A stretch of 64,000 bases of DNA, from the NCBI GenBank assembly GCA_938015875.1, contig CALLXE010000058.1, positions 1-64,000 on the forward strand, written 5' to 3'. This document shows, piece by piece, positions 1-9,229 of the stretch. The position numbers and the translations under genes are program-made. How positions within the stretch are numbered: the stretch's first letter is position 1; every line of letters begins with the position of its first letter. The DNA is from an uncultured Robiginitomaculum sp. (lineage in GTDB: Bacteria > Pseudomonadota > Alphaproteobacteria > Caulobacterales > Maricaulaceae). Under the pieces are notes generated by a model. The model made no database searches and was not told the DNA's origin. It saw only the letters and a program-made list of their open reading frames with translations.

Positions 1-198
1 AGCGATATTGGCATTCATCATAGCGGAATGGGCGTGCACTTCTTCAAGTGATGCGTTTTCAATATCGATGGTGATGTCCTGACCTTTATCGATCTTGGTG
101 CGGGCCGTTTCAATCCGCGTGGACAACTCGCTCATCTTGGCTTGCGCCTCTGCGACTTCGCGTTTGGATTGTTCTATTTGGGTTTCAAAATTAGCCAT
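1..198 (-). CDS. Partial coiled-coil hypothetical protein
   Basis: A minus-strand ATG at 198 opens a frame of 66 codons that runs off the window edge with no stop. A strong GAGGAGGGA ribosome-binding site at 205-213 supports this start. The visible N-terminus is hydrophilic and rich in Glu, Gln, Lys and Ala, with no glycine in its first 38 residues, which suggests a helical or coiled-coil segment. No signal peptide or membrane segment is seen. I do not recognise the family. It could be a short structural protein or the N-terminus of a larger one. Confidence 0.6.
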   Translation of the reverse strand, partial: MANFETQIEQSKREVAEAQAKMSELSTRIETARTKIDKGQDITIDIENASLEEVHAHSAMMNANIA

Positions 199-297
199 GG
201 GTAGTCCCTCCTCGTTATCTTAATGTAAGAAGGCGGGGGGCAAGTTTCAATCGCTAAAGCACGGTAATACGGCGTCCGGAGGCGTTTTTCGACCGGC

Positions 298-2067
298 TTA
301 CGCCTTGCGGGCCCCGGTTTCATTGCCGCTTGCGGCGTCAGCATCGGCCGGTGGTTTGGGCCAATCCGGGGACGGGCTCGGGACGCCGAATAAATAGCCC
401 TGCAAATAATCCACGCCCAGCCGGGTCAACAGATCGGCATCCTCCGGCGTTGTGACAAATTCGGCTACGGTTTTGACGGAAAATGTCTGCGCCAAATCAA
501 CAATCATGCGCACGAAAACCTGTTTGTGACGGGTGACGGAAAGGTCACGAATAAAGCTGCCGTCAATTTTAATCTCGTCGGCTTCGATAACCATGAGGTT
601 TTGAAACGTCGTATAGCCCGCGCCAAAATCATCAATGGCAAATGTGCAGCCGAGCGCGCGCACGGCTGTCGAAAATCCGCCGGCCGTGGCCGGGTCATCC
701 AGGGCTGCCGTCTCCGTTAATTCGACGATCACCCGCTGCGCCATCGGGCCGAGCGCTTTAAGCGCCGCAATATAACCGGCGACCGCGACGTCATTTTTAA
801 GGGTCGCCGCTGATATATTCAGCGCAAGAGTTACGCCGGGCTGCTCGCGCAATGTCACGCTCGCAAGTTCCAGCGCGCGACGATCCAGCAAGTGCACAAG
901 GCCAAGCTTTTCAGCGGCCATAATGAAGGCGCCCGCCGGGACAAGCTGCCCGTCCGGGCGGCGCAGGCGCAAAAGGCATTCGTAATGATGCGGCGTGCGC
1001 GAGCGGCTGTGAACGATGGGTTGATAGGCCAGGGTGATATTGCGGCTGTTCAGCGCCTCTAAAATATCATCGGCCTCGATATCAACCTTGCGCCGGCGCT
1101 CTGTCAGATCATCCAAACCCTCATGCCAAGGCACAAATTTCCCTTCGCGTGCCAAGCTGTGATCAAGGGCGATGCGGGCTCTGTCAAGCGCTTCAAACGC
1201 GCTGTCTGTTTGGCCGGGAATGGTGACGGCGCTCATGGCAAGGCTCGCGTAAAGGTCTCCGAACGGGGATTGATAGGGCGTATCTGTCAGCGCTTCGAGT
1301 AAGCGGTCGGCCAAAGCCGTGTGTCCGCCCTCAACATTGTCGCCGGCGGCCTGCCCGATCGCAACGCCAAACACAACGCCGTCAAAGCCGGATCCGGTCA
1401 GACGGGCGGTATGGTCCGGCGCGCGCACATGCTCGGTCAACCGCTGCGCAATACCCTTTAAAAGCCGGTCACCGGCCTCAAAGCCGTAAGCCTGATTAAT
1501 GTCGTCAATATTGGATACTTGCAGTGTAAACAGCGCGGCCTGCAGATCATAACGCCGGCAAGCTGCGATTTGCCATTTTATGGCCTCAACCATGCGCGTA
1601 TCATTCCATAAGCCCGTCAACAGGTCATGGGAGGCGCGATAGGCAGCGGTATCTTGCTCGCGCATTTCACTGTCAATATCACGCAGGACGCCATTTATCA
1701 AAGTCGGTGTGCGGCCCTCACCGGCAATGCGTTTGCCGCGTTCTTCAACCCAAATGCTGTCACCGTAAAAACTGCGGGCCTGATAGGTCACCCGGTATGG
1801 CGCCCCGTCCCATGTCAGCGCGGCAATCGCTTTGGCGCGTCGCTGCCGACCTTCATCATCGGTAATGCGCGCGATCAGAGATTTCACAGTGCGCGGGATG
1901 TCGTCAGGGCGGCCCTTCATCAGGTCGGCGGCCAGGCCGTCATCCTCCCAGACAAAATGCCCGCCGCTATATGTAAAGGCCGCAGCGCGCAAAAGCGCCA
2001 TAGCGTGGCCGGACTTGTCTGATTTCGGGTCTGATTTCGGACCGGAACCTGAATTTAATTTTGTCAT
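298..2067 (-). CDS. PAS-GGDEF-EAL cyclic-di-GMP signalling protein
   Basis: The 589-residue cytosolic protein has three parts: a PAS-like sensor (about 25-130, ending in a PAC-type GVLRDIDSE), a GGDEF-family domain (about 140-320) and an EAL domain (about 330-575). The cyclase signature is degenerate, GSGFD where GGDEF is expected, so diguanylate cyclase activity is unlikely. The EAL domain keeps most catalytic positions: the Asn of LALNIS, the Glu of VELTET, the Asp pair of IDDFGAG, the Lys of IKIDG, and the Gln of YLQGYLFG. The name motif reads ECL rather than EAL. I infer a c-di-GMP phosphodiesterase, with the degenerate GGDEF perhaps binding GTP as a regulator. No transmembrane helix is visible. 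It stands alone on the minus strand. Confidence 0.88.
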   Translation of the reverse strand: MTKLNSGSGPKSDPKSDKSGHAMALLRAAAFTYSGGHFVWEDDGLAADLMKGRPDDIPRTVKSLIARITDDEGRQRRAKAIAALTWDGAPYRVTYQARSFYGDSIWVEERGKRIAGEGRTPTLINGVLRDIDSEMREQDTAAYRASHDLLTGLWNDTRMVEAIKWQIAACRRYDLQAALFTLQVSNIDDINQAYGFEAGDRLLKGIAQRLTEHVRAPDHTARLTGSGFDGVVFGVAIGQAAGDNVEGGHTALADRLLEALTDTPYQSPFGDLYASLAMSAVTIPGQTDSAFEALDRARIALDHSLAREGKFVPWHEGLDDLTERRRKVDIEADDILEALNSRNITLAYQPIVHSRSRTPHHYECLLRLRRPDGQLVPAGAFIMAAEKLGLVHLLDRRALELASVTLREQPGVTLALNISAATLKNDVAVAGYIAALKALGPMAQRVIVELTETAALDDPATAGGFSTAVRALGCTFAIDDFGAGYTTFQNLMVIEADEIKIDGSFIRDLSVTRHKQVFVRMIVDLAQTFSVKTVAEFVTTPEDADLLTRLGVDYLQGYLFGVPSPSPDWPKPPADADAASGNETGARKA

Positions 2068-2181
2068 GCGCGCACACCTGTATTGTCCGGCTTTCGGAAC
2101 TGTACTGTCGCCGCGCCCAACAGACTATCCGCCTGTATGTAACCGTCAGGTCTTAATAAATTGCAACCATTGAGTGTTATT

Positions 2182-2616
2182 TTAATCACCAAAGCCGTCA
2201 CCGCCGAAATCCCGCCGCGCCGCCGAGATTGTCACCATAAATCCGGCCATAATATCTAAAAGGCTCATGAGCATGATCAGGAAAAACACGGATGTTGCAA
2301 ATGCGCTGAACATCAAAAATTCGATCAGGCAGATAATAAAGACCAGCATAGAAAACGCATGGTTCATGACGGCCGCGCGGTCCGTTCGGGCTGATTTCAG
2401 CATTTCAAAAAACAGCAGCACTAAAGATATGGTCAGCAAAACCGCGCCTTTGGTAATGACCCAATTGGCGCCGGAGGCCATTTTTATGCTGTAAAGCTCC
2501 ATATCCATCATGATACGCACAGCCTCGGCCGTGGAGAATTCTGTCCCGGCCCACGCGATGACGTTATAAATCAGCACCGGGATCAGCAGCAGCGGTATAA
2601 CGGTCAAAATTTTCAC
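2182..2616 (-). CDS. Small four-helix membrane protein, unknown function
   Basis: The 144-residue protein is strongly hydrophobic with about four membrane segments: residues 5-24, about 53-72, about 85-106 and about 108-130. The C-terminus is short, polar and glycine-rich (DFGGDGFGD). It begins with a short basic start (MKIL) and no cleavable signal is obvious. It lies just downstream of pheS on the same strand, about 90 bases away, where pheT would often be found, but it has nothing in common with PheT. I do not recognise a characterised family. Confidence 0.7.
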   Translation of the reverse strand: MKILTVIPLLLIPVLIYNVIAWAGTEFSTAEAVRIMMDMELYSIKMASGANWVITKGAVLLTISLVLLFFEMLKSARTDRAAVMNHAFSMLVFIICLIEFLMFSAFATSVFFLIMLMSLLDIMAGFMVTISAARRDFGGDGFGD

Positions 2617-2706
2617 GCAAGTCTACCTGTGACGAATCAATATCTTAAAAGAATCTAAACGAACGGGGCTGACAAGAGGTTAACGCAAAGCGCTAAATTC
2701 AGGTGC

Positions 2707-3783
2707 TTAGCTTAAACCGGCCGCTAAATTCGCCTGTAGTAGCGGGGAAAACCCGTAATGTGAGAGCCAGCGCGGATCGGCGTTGAACATATCGCGCAAA
2801 TCCGGCATGCCATATTTCAGCATGGCCAGACGATCAACACCCATGCCAAAGGCAAAGCCCTGATAAACGTCCGGGTCGAGGCCGCAGGCGCGCAGCACGT
2901 TCGGGTGCACCATGCCGCAGCCTAAAATTTCCATCCATTTATCGCCGGTGCCAATGGCAATGCTCTCGCCTTTGCGCTCATAGCGGACATCCATTTCCGC
3001 GCTCGGTTCTGTGAACGGAAAATGATGGGGGCGAAACTGCACGTCAACATCGGTTTCAAAGAACGCGCTGATAAACTCCATCAGGCAGCCTTTGAGGTGG
3101 CCCATATTTGTGCCTTTATCGATGACCAAGCCTTCGACCTGATGAAACATCGGCGTGTGGGTTTGATCGGAATCGCAGCGGTATGTCCGGCCCGGTGCAA
3201 TTATACGAATGGGCGGCTCTTGGTTCATCATCGTGCGGATTTGCACAGGGGATGTGTGGGTTCGCAGCACTTTGCGCTCTCCGGACTCGTTCTCAGGAAA
3301 GAAAAACGTATCGTGCATATCGCGCGCCGGATGGCCGGGCGGAAAGTTCAGCGCGGTAAAGTTATGAAAGTCGTCTTCAATGTCCGGGCCCTCTTTGACG
3401 GAAAAGCCCATATCAGCGAAAATCACGGCCATTTCTTCCATGACTTGCGAGACCGGGTGCAAAGCGCCCGTCTTGATATTCACCGGCAGAGAAATGTCGA
3501 TGGACTCGGAGGCAAGGCGTGCTTCAAGGGCGATATGCTCAAGCACGGATTTGCGTGTCTCAACCAGCAGCGCCACATCGTTCTTAAGCCCGTTCAGCGC
3601 CGGCCCCATGACTTTCTTTTCATCCGGCGTCATCTTGCCCAGCGTGCTCATCAGTCCGGAAATTTCACCTTTTTTACCCAAAGCCGAAACGCGCACAGCG
3701 TCGAGCGCGGCGAGGTCAACAGCGTCGTCAATAAGGCCGGAGAATTTAGTTTTCAGAGCAGCAATGTCGTTCATATCAGTCAT
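2707..3783 (-). CDS. pheS: Phenylalanine--tRNA ligase alpha subunit
   Basis: PheS is the catalytic alpha subunit of the alpha2-beta2 phenylalanyl-tRNA synthetase; it charges tRNA-Phe in the cytosol. An N-terminal coiled-coil tRNA-binding region (about 1-85) is followed by a class II synthetase core. The core has motif 2 around [20 protein letters not shown] and motif 3 as [14 protein letters not shown]. The length of about 358 residues suits alphaproteobacteria. An in-frame TTG lies at 3795, but ATG at 3783 (MTDMND) matches family N-termini better; ATG at 3774 is also possible. No clear Shine-Dalgarno sequence precedes it. The usual partner pheT is not adjacent on either side. The 5' side holds a strongly structured repeat (3842-3914). 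Confidence 0.95.
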   Translation of the reverse strand: MTDMNDIAALKTKFSGLIDDAVDLAALDAVRVSALGKKGEISGLMSTLGKMTPDEKKVMGPALNGLKNDVALLVETRKSVLEHIALEARLASESIDISLPVNIKTGALHPVSQVMEEMAVIFADMGFSVKEGPDIEDDFHNFTALNFPPGHPARDMHDTFFFPENESGERKVLRTHTSPVQIRTMMNQEPPIRIIAPGRTYRCDSDQTHTPMFHQVEGLVIDKGTNMGHLKGCLMEFISAFFETDVDVQFRPHHFPFTEPSAEMDVRYERKGESIAIGTGDKWMEILGCGMVHPNVLRACGLDPDVYQGFAFGMGVDRLAMLKYGMPDLRDMFNADPRWLSHYGFSPLLQANLAAGLS

Positions 3784-3841
3784 GGAAACAGCCAAGTTAG
3801 AGTTTGCGGTGTTGTGGCGATTTGGGGGCGGGGCGTCAAGT

Positions 3842-3914
3842 GGGGAGAGCGGGCGTCGGATGCCGGTACGACGCCTGACTTCTCCCCCTCATCCCAAATC
3901 AAGTTTGGGATGAG
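3842..3914. repeat. Double palindrome upstream of pheS
   Basis: Two adjacent hairpins fill most of the gap between the ABC ATPase gene and pheS. The first (3842-3887) pairs GGGGAGA with TCTCCCC and, inside it, GGCGTC (3852-3857) with GACGCC (3870-3875). The second (3888-3914) is a perfect 11-bp stem, CTCATCCCAAA against TTTGGGATGAG, around TCAAG. Its right end plus the next bases, GGGATGAGCGG, is identical to the end of the repeats at 28810-28839 and 28930-28959 (inverted). There is no T-run, so it is unlikely to be a terminator. It is probably an extragenic palindromic repeat, though it would lie in the pheS 5' untranslated RNA. Confidence 0.8.
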
Positions 3915-3951
3915 CGGTGGTATAAAATTGCCGCTAAAGCCTTTACCGTTC

Positions 3952-4920
3952 TCAATCCCGGTCATAGGTCAGGGCCATGAAGACGTCTTCCAAATCCGGC
4001 TCTTCGGTTTTCAGATCGGCAATAGACAGGCCGGCGGCTTTGACTTGATTGAGCATGCCGGAAATGGAGTCTTTTCCGCTGCGGTAATTAATGCGCAGCT
4101 GCCCGTCATCGACCGTGGCAGATAAGCCTGACAGGCTCGCCGGGACCCGCGAAATAACCGTGGTCGGCGTGATAACTAGCGTGCGTTTATCAAGCCGTGA
4201 GAGCATGACAGACTTTTCTTCATTGGCGGTAATTTCGCCGTTATGAATAATGGCGATGCGGTCACACAGGCTTTCGGCTTCTTCCAAATAATGCGTGGTC
4301 AGGATGACCGTTGTGCCTTGCTCGTGCAGCGTGCGGACATAGTCCCAGAGTTGTCGGCGCAGTTCGATATCGACGCCTGCGGTCGGCTCGTCCAAAATCA
4401 GAACCGGCGGATTATGCACCAAGGCTTTGCCGATCAGCAGGCGGCGCTTCATCCCGCCGGAGAGCTGGCGCACATACGAATTGCGCTTTTCCCACAGTCC
4501 CAGCGCTTGCAGGATTTCTTCGCTGCGGCGCTCTGCCTTCGGTACGCCGTAATAGCCGGCTTGGATATTGAGCGCTTCGAGCGGCGTGAAAAACACGTCC
4601 ATGGCGATTTCTTGCGGAACAATACCGATGGAAGAGCGCGCTTGGCGGGTTTGCGTGTCGATATCAAAGCCGCAGATTTTTGCGCTGCCTTCGGATTTAC
4701 GGACAAGGCCCGCAAGGATATTAATCAGCGTAGACTTGCCGGCGCCATTGGGACCAAGCAGGCCAAATATTGACCCGCGCGGCACGGTCAAATCTACACC
4801 TTTTAAGGCCGTTTTTGCCTCTGCTTTGCGTGATTTTGCGTATGTTTTTTTCAGGCCCGAAATTTCGACGGCCGGCGCGAGCGAGGGATCAATGGGGTCA
4901 GGCATAAAAACGGCTTTCAT
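3952..4920 (-). CDS. ABC-2 type transporter ATP-binding protein
   Basis: This is a 322-residue ABC ATPase of the drug/polysaccharide-export (CcmA/YadG-like) type. Visible motifs are Walker A GPNGAGKST, signature LSGGMKRR, Walker B VLILDEPTAGVD, and the switch His in LTTHYLEE. A 60-80 residue regulatory tail follows. The frame is open upstream to 5064, but that would overlap the divergent zinc-finger gene starting at 4996. I therefore place the start at ATG 4920 (MKAVFMPDP), with ATG 4905 as an alternative; neither has a convincing ribosome site. No permease gene is adjacent: the next gene downstream is pheS. The membrane partner must be encoded elsewhere. Confidence 0.87.
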   Translation of the reverse strand: MKAVFMPDPIDPSLAPAVEISGLKKTYAKSRKAEAKTALKGVDLTVPRGSIFGLLGPNGAGKSTLINILAGLVRKSEGSAKICGFDIDTQTRQARSSIGIVPQEIAMDVFFTPLEALNIQAGYYGVPKAERRSEEILQALGLWEKRNSYVRQLSGGMKRRLLIGKALVHNPPVLILDEPTAGVDIELRRQLWDYVRTLHEQGTTVILTTHYLEEAESLCDRIAIIHNGEITANEEKSVMLSRLDKRTLVITPTTVISRVPASLSGLSATVDDGQLRINYRSGKDSISGMLNQVKAAGLSIADLKTEEPDLEDVFMALTYDRD

Positions 4921-4995
4921 CTTGGAGCGCAGCGCCTTAAGTATGCCCAAAGCGAGCACATCGCAACCATTGCACACTAATAAATAGGCCCGTCT

Positions 4996-5211
4996 ATGTC
5001 TGCCCATTCTGATCTGACTGATATTTATCCTAACGCGCCGGAAATCGTTGTCGTGACCGGTCATCGCGTGTCATGCGCCGGCGGGCAAGGCGGCGGAGCG
5101 AGCGCGCTCGGTCACCCCAAAGTTTGGATGGATATGGGCCAAGGCACGTCGGTTGAATGTAAATATTGTGACCGCGTCTTTATTATCGCGGATGATACAG
5201 GCGAACATTAG
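4996..5211 (+). CDS. CHCC-type zinc-finger protein
   Basis: This 71-residue protein matches the small alphaproteobacterial zinc-finger family related to the mitochondrial complex I subunit NDUFS6. Probable zinc ligands are the Cys of VSCAGG, the His of LGHPKV and the CxxC pair of ECKYCDR. Mitochondrial relatives sit on NADH dehydrogenase, which suggests a complex I accessory role, but that is not shown here. It is read divergently from the ABC ATPase. Its stop codon overlaps that of the convergent TonB-type gene by 4 bases (5208-5211). Confidence 0.85.
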   Translation: MSAHSDLTDIYPNAPEIVVVTGHRVSCAGGQGGGASALGHPKVWMDMGQGTSVECKYCDRVFIIADDTGEH

Positions 5212-6185
5212 TCCTCAAGTCGAAATTTATAAATCCGCGTAAAGCCATTGGTCGGTGCAGGCTCGCCGTCGATTGTTTTGGGCGAAAACCGCGTGCGCTT
5301 AGCGGCGCGAATGGCGGCTTTACCAAAATCAGAGGCATATTTCCCGGTCGCGGCTTTGACAACGCGCGCATCAATGACTTTGCCGTCAATTCCGATATCC
5401 ATTGAAATCGTGACGTCGCCTTCGTCGCCGCGTCTTTGCGCGCGGCTCGGGTAACTCGGGCGGGAATCTTTGGTGACTTTTGCGTCGATGATTGTCTGCG
5501 CCGGTTTAAGCGGCAGGGTTTCCGCCATCGGAATGGGGTAGGTTTTTGCCATCGGTAAATCGCCGGCCAGCGCATCATCGCTGATCGCGGCGCTTTGAAT
5601 GCGTGAATTTGAGCGGCGCGGTAATTTGATATCAGAGCCGGCAAGGCCGGGCACGGTTCCGGTGGCTTCGTTTAATTTGCGGCTCTTGGGGGTGTCCTGT
5701 TCAAGTTGCTCTTCCATGATCAGGATTTCTTCACTGTAAGAGCCTCCGTCCCATTGCCCTTTAAACGCCTCCAGCACGTCGCGCTTTTGCGCTGCTGATT
5801 TGGTGACGTCATAATAAATCTCAGTCACGCCTGTCCACGCGCTGTGCTCATCGGCTTCAAGGGTCTCAATGCCCTCGCGTGCTGTGTCCGCTTGGGGGCT
5901 GCTTGGGTAGGCGGCTTTAAAATTACGCAGAGCCCGCAGCTTTAGGGTGGGCGTCTCTATTTGCGCGGCTTCATTATAAACCGTTTCCGCCGGGCGAACG
6001 TCTATGTTCAGCCGGGACTGCGCGTCATCGGTTGTGCGGCCAAGCAGGTGATAAAAGACAAAGCCTGCCAACACTATCGACAACACTATCGACAGAGAGA
6101 ACGAATGGCGGGTGCGGCTTCCGTCTCCGGCGGGTGCCTGCGCAGGGCCGCTGTCTGTGCGGTCAATATCGATATCTTTAGCCAT
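5208..6185 (-). CDS. TonB C-terminal domain protein (energy transducer-like)
   Basis: About 325 residues. A cytosolic, charged N-terminus is followed by one membrane segment (about 33-50, SLSIVLSIVLAGFVFYHLL), a periplasmic helical region, a linker and a C-terminal TonB domain (about 235-325). That domain has the typical pattern RPSYPSRAQRRGDEGDV, then IDGKVIDARVV and FSPKTIDGEP. The topology fits an inner-membrane transducer contacting outer-membrane receptors, but no exbB/exbD or receptor gene is near. An upstream in-frame GTG at 6266 exists. I choose ATG 6185 (MAKDIDID) because it is the first ATG and leaves a normal leader; the ribosome site is weak. Confidence 0.78.
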   Translation of the reverse strand: MAKDIDIDRTDSGPAQAPAGDGSRTRHSFSLSIVLSIVLAGFVFYHLLGRTTDDAQSRLNIDVRPAETVYNEAAQIETPTLKLRALRNFKAAYPSSPQADTAREGIETLEADEHSAWTGVTEIYYDVTKSAAQKRDVLEAFKGQWDGGSYSEEILIMEEQLEQDTPKSRKLNEATGTVPGLAGSDIKLPRRSNSRIQSAAISDDALAGDLPMAKTYPIPMAETLPLKPAQTIIDAKVTKDSRPSYPSRAQRRGDEGDVTISMDIGIDGKVIDARVVKAATGKYASDFGKAAIRAAKRTRFSPKTIDGEPAPTNGFTRIYKFRLED

Positions 6186-6346
6186 TGCAGTTACAGTTAG
6201 ACCAAGCGTAGCCGTGAATAAAGGCTGTTCTGTGGCATGGCGCTTGCGGCGCGCAGAATTATGCACGAAAATTAAGGCATACGCTCTTGCCCTGCAGGCC
6301 TTGCGCCCGCAAAAAGGAGGCTCAATTTTACCTGAAAGCCGCTGCT

Positions 6347-9157
6347 ATGCCTCACTCTGCTCCCGTTGATGAAACCTCTCATGTGGTCTTGGTGGATGGC
6401 TCCGGTTACATTTTCCGCGCCTATCATGCGTTGCCGCCGCTGACCCGTAAAACCGATGGCTTGCCGATCGGCGCGGTGGCAGGGTTTTCAAATATGCTGT
6501 TTAAACTTTTGCAGACGCAGACGGACGCAATGCGTCCGACTCATTTTGCGGTCATCTTTGACGCCTCCGGTCATACTTTTCGTAACGAGATTTATGACCT
6601 GTATAAAGCAAACCGCTCTGAAACCCCCGAAGATCTGATCCCGCAATTTCCCTTAACCCGAGACGCGACTGTGGCGTTCGGCGCGCAATCTATTGAGATG
6701 GAAGGGTTTGAGGCCGATGATCTGATTGCGACTTATGCCGATGTGGCTGAGAGCAAAGGCGCGCGGGTTACGATTATATCGTCCGACAAAGACCTGATGC
6801 AGTTGGTCTCGGATAAAGTGTCCATGCTGGACACGATGAAAGACAAACATATCAGCTTTGATCAGGTGTTTGAGAAATTTGGCGTGGCCCCTGATAAAGT
6901 TATCGATATTCAGGCCTTGGCCGGGGACAGCGTTGATAATGTCCCGGGCGTTCCCGGCATTGGCGTGAAAACGGCGGCGCTGCTGATTAATGAATATGGC
7001 GATCTGGATACGCTTTTGGAGCGCGCCGGTGAGATTAAGCAAAAAGGCCGCCGCGAAAAATTGATTGAATTTGCCGATAATGCCCGCCTGTCCCGCGAAC
7101 TGGTGACGCTGAAACGCGATATTGAACTGGAAACGCCCATCGAAGAATTAGCCGTTACGGACCCGGAGCCTTCCGCCTTGTTTGGCTTTTTGGATGACAT
7201 GACATTCCGCACCCTGACGGCGCGTGTGCGCGCGGCCATAGACTCAGGCGATGATGACGGTCTTCGCCGCGCCGACAGCGCCGTGATTGGCGGCGCACCG
7301 GCCGGCCCCAAAGACCTGACATTTGATCACAGCCAATATGACTGCGTTCAGGACATGAATGCGCTGGAGATTTGGATTTCAAAAGCCAAGGCCGCCGGCG
7401 TTGTCGCAGTGGATTTGGAAACCGACAGCCTCGACAGCGCGGCGGCCAATATTGTCGGCGTCTGTTTGGCAACCGGCGTTAATCAGGCGTGTTATATTCC
7501 GCTGGCCCATACCGGCGCCGGCGATCTTTTGGGCGGCGGAGCGCCGAAACAAATCCCGATGCAGGCGGCTTTGGACGCTTTGAAACCGATGCTGGAAGAT
7601 AAGGCCGTTTTAAAGGTCGGGCAAAATTTCAAATATGATCTGGGTGTTTTTCAGCGCTACGGCCTTCGTCCCGCGCCTTATGATGACACAATGCTGATGT
7701 CGTACGCGCTGGAAGGCGGGCTGCACGGACATGGCATGGACGCGATGGCCGAACGGCATTTTGAGCATAAATGTATCAGTTTCAAAGCCGTTGCCGGCAG
7801 CGGAAAGTCCCAAGTTACATTTGATAAAGTGGAGCTTGATAAGGCCGTGCCCTACGCCGCAGAAGATGCCGACGTGACCTTACGTTTGTGGAGTGTCCTG
7901 AAACCGCGTCTTGCCAATGAACAGGTTGCGACCGTCTATGAGACTCTGGAGCGGGGCATGCCAACGGTCTTGGCGAATATGGAAAATGAAGGGATCAAAG
8001 TTGACCGCGCCGTGCTGTCGCGCCTGACCTCAGATTTTGCGCAGAAAATGGCGCAACTCGAAGATGAGGCTTACGAACTGGCAGGCAAGAAATTTAACTT
8101 AGGTAGCCCAAAACAGCTTGGCGAAATCCTGTTTGATGATCTGGGGCTGCCGGGCGGAAAGAAAACCAAGACCGGCGCGTGGCAGACCGGCGCGGGCATA
8201 TTGGAAGATTTGGCAAATGAACACGCCCTGCCGAAATCCGTCCTTGATTGGCGGCATTATGCAAAACTGAAATCAACTTACACCGAGGCCTTGGTTGCGC
8301 AGATAAATTCTGAAACAGGCCGCGTTCACACAAGCTTTGCCCTCGCCGCGACAACAACGGGCCGGCTGTCTTCATCGGATCCGAACCTGCAAAATATTCC
8401 GATCCGCACCGAGGACGGGCGCAAAATCCGCGATGCATTTGTGGCTGAAACCGGTCATGTCTTGGTTGCCGCTGATTACTCACAAATTGAGCTGCGCATT
8501 CTGGCTCATGTGGCCGATTTGAAAACCATGAAGCAGGCCTTTGCCGATGGCGTTGACATTCACGCTTTGACCGCGTCAGAGATGTTTGGCGTCCCGATTG
8601 AGGGCATGGACCCGGCCGTTCGCCGCAATGCCAAAGCGATTAATTTTGGAATTATCTACGGCATTTCTGCCTTTGGTTTGGCTAATAATCTGGGTATCAG
8701 CCGCAGCGAAGCGAAAGATTATATTGATAATTACTTTATCAAGTTTCCGGGTATCAAAGCCTATATGGAAGAGGCCAAAGAAGAAGCGCGCCATTACGGT
8801 TATGTGACGACACTGTTTGGCCGCAAATGCCACATAAAAGGCATTAAGGACCGCAATGCCATGACCCGTCAGTTCGGTGAACGCCAAGCCATTAACGCGC
8901 CGATACAGGGCGCGGCGGCGGATATTATGCGCCGGGCTATGCTGCGTATGCCGGAGGCGATTGCGCCGATTGAAGGCGCGCGTATGCTTCTGCAGGTTCA
9001 TGATGAATTAGTGTTCGAAGTTCCTGAAGGGCACGCCGAGGCGCTGATTAATGTGGCCCGCGCCACTATGGAAGGCGCGGCCATGCCGGCCGTCAACATG
9101 AGCGTTCCTTTGGTGGTAGAAGCAAAAGCCGCCGGCAATTGGAACGCGGCGCATTAG
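6347..9157 (+). CDS. polA: DNA polymerase I
   Basis: This is full-length Pol I of about 936 residues. The 5'-3' exonuclease domain (about 1-300) has VLVDGSGYIFRAY and the helix-hairpin-helix DNVPGVPGIGVKTA. The 3'-5' proofreading domain (about 350-530) looks active: DLETDSLDS, GQNFKYDL and AAEDADVTLRLW. The polymerase domain (about 550-936) has motif A VAADYSQIELR, the O-helix RRNAKAINFGIIYG and motif C QVHDELVFEVP. It functions in Okazaki-fragment maturation and repair synthesis. The frame is open from 6287. ATG 6347 (MPHSAPVDE) aligns best with the family, although the good AAAAAGGAGG (6311-6320) lies unusually far upstream, so a non-ATG start such as CTG at 6332 cannot be excluded. Confidence 0.97.
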   Translation: MPHSAPVDETSHVVLVDGSGYIFRAYHALPPLTRKTDGLPIGAVAGFSNMLFKLLQTQTDAMRPTHFAVIFDASGHTFRNEIYDLYKANRSETPEDLIPQFPLTRDATVAFGAQSIEMEGFEADDLIATYADVAESKGARVTIISSDKDLMQLVSDKVSMLDTMKDKHISFDQVFEKFGVAPDKVIDIQALAGDSVDNVPGVPGIGVKTAALLINEYGDLDTLLERAGEIKQKGRREKLIEFADNARLSRELVTLKRDIELETPIEELAVTDPEPSALFGFLDDMTFRTLTARVRAAIDSGDDDGLRRADSAVIGGAPAGPKDLTFDHSQYDCVQDMNALEIWISKAKAAGVVAVDLETDSLDSAAANIVGVCLATGVNQACYIPLAHTGAGDLLGGGAPKQIPMQAALDALKPMLEDKAVLKVGQNFKYDLGVFQRYGLRPAPYDDTMLMSYALEGGLHGHGMDAMAERHFEHKCISFKAVAGSGKSQVTFDKVELDKAVPYAAEDADVTLRLWSVLKPRLANEQVATVYETLERGMPTVLANMENEGIKVDRAVLSRLTSDFAQKMAQLEDEAYELAGKKFNLGSPKQLGEILFDDLGLPGGKKTKTGAWQTGAGILEDLANEHALPKSVLDWRHYAKLKSTYTEALVAQINSETGRVHTSFALAATTTGRLSSSDPNLQNIPIRTEDGRKIRDAFVAETGHVLVAADYSQIELRILAHVADLKTMKQAFADGVDIHALTASEMFGVPIEGMDPAVRRNAKAINFGIIYGISAFGLANNLGISRSEAKDYIDNYFIKFPGIKAYMEEAKEEARHYGYVTTLFGRKCHIKGIKDRNAMTRQFGERQAINAPIQGAAADIMRRAMLRMPEAIAPIEGARMLLQVHDELVFEVPEGHAEALINVARATMEGAAMPAVNMSVPLVVEAKAAGNWNAAH

Positions 9158-9229
9158 GCATTACGTTTCGCCGCCGGGGCCCGCCGCGTTACCCCTGTAC
9201 AAACTGCACAGACCCGCTATTTAGACGCC

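Noticed and set aside
3780-3965. Short minus-strand frame between the ABC ATPase gene and pheS
   Set aside because: Its sequence is a translation of the palindromic repeat ([12 protein letters not shown]) and there is no ribosome site.
3022-4125. Long plus-strand open frame opposite pheS
   Set aside because: It is antisense to a clear pheS, has no recognisable domains, and its composition follows the third-codon bias of the gene on the other strand.
4921-5064. N-terminal extension of the ABC ATPase
   Set aside because: It would overlap the divergent zinc-finger gene and is unlike family N-termini.
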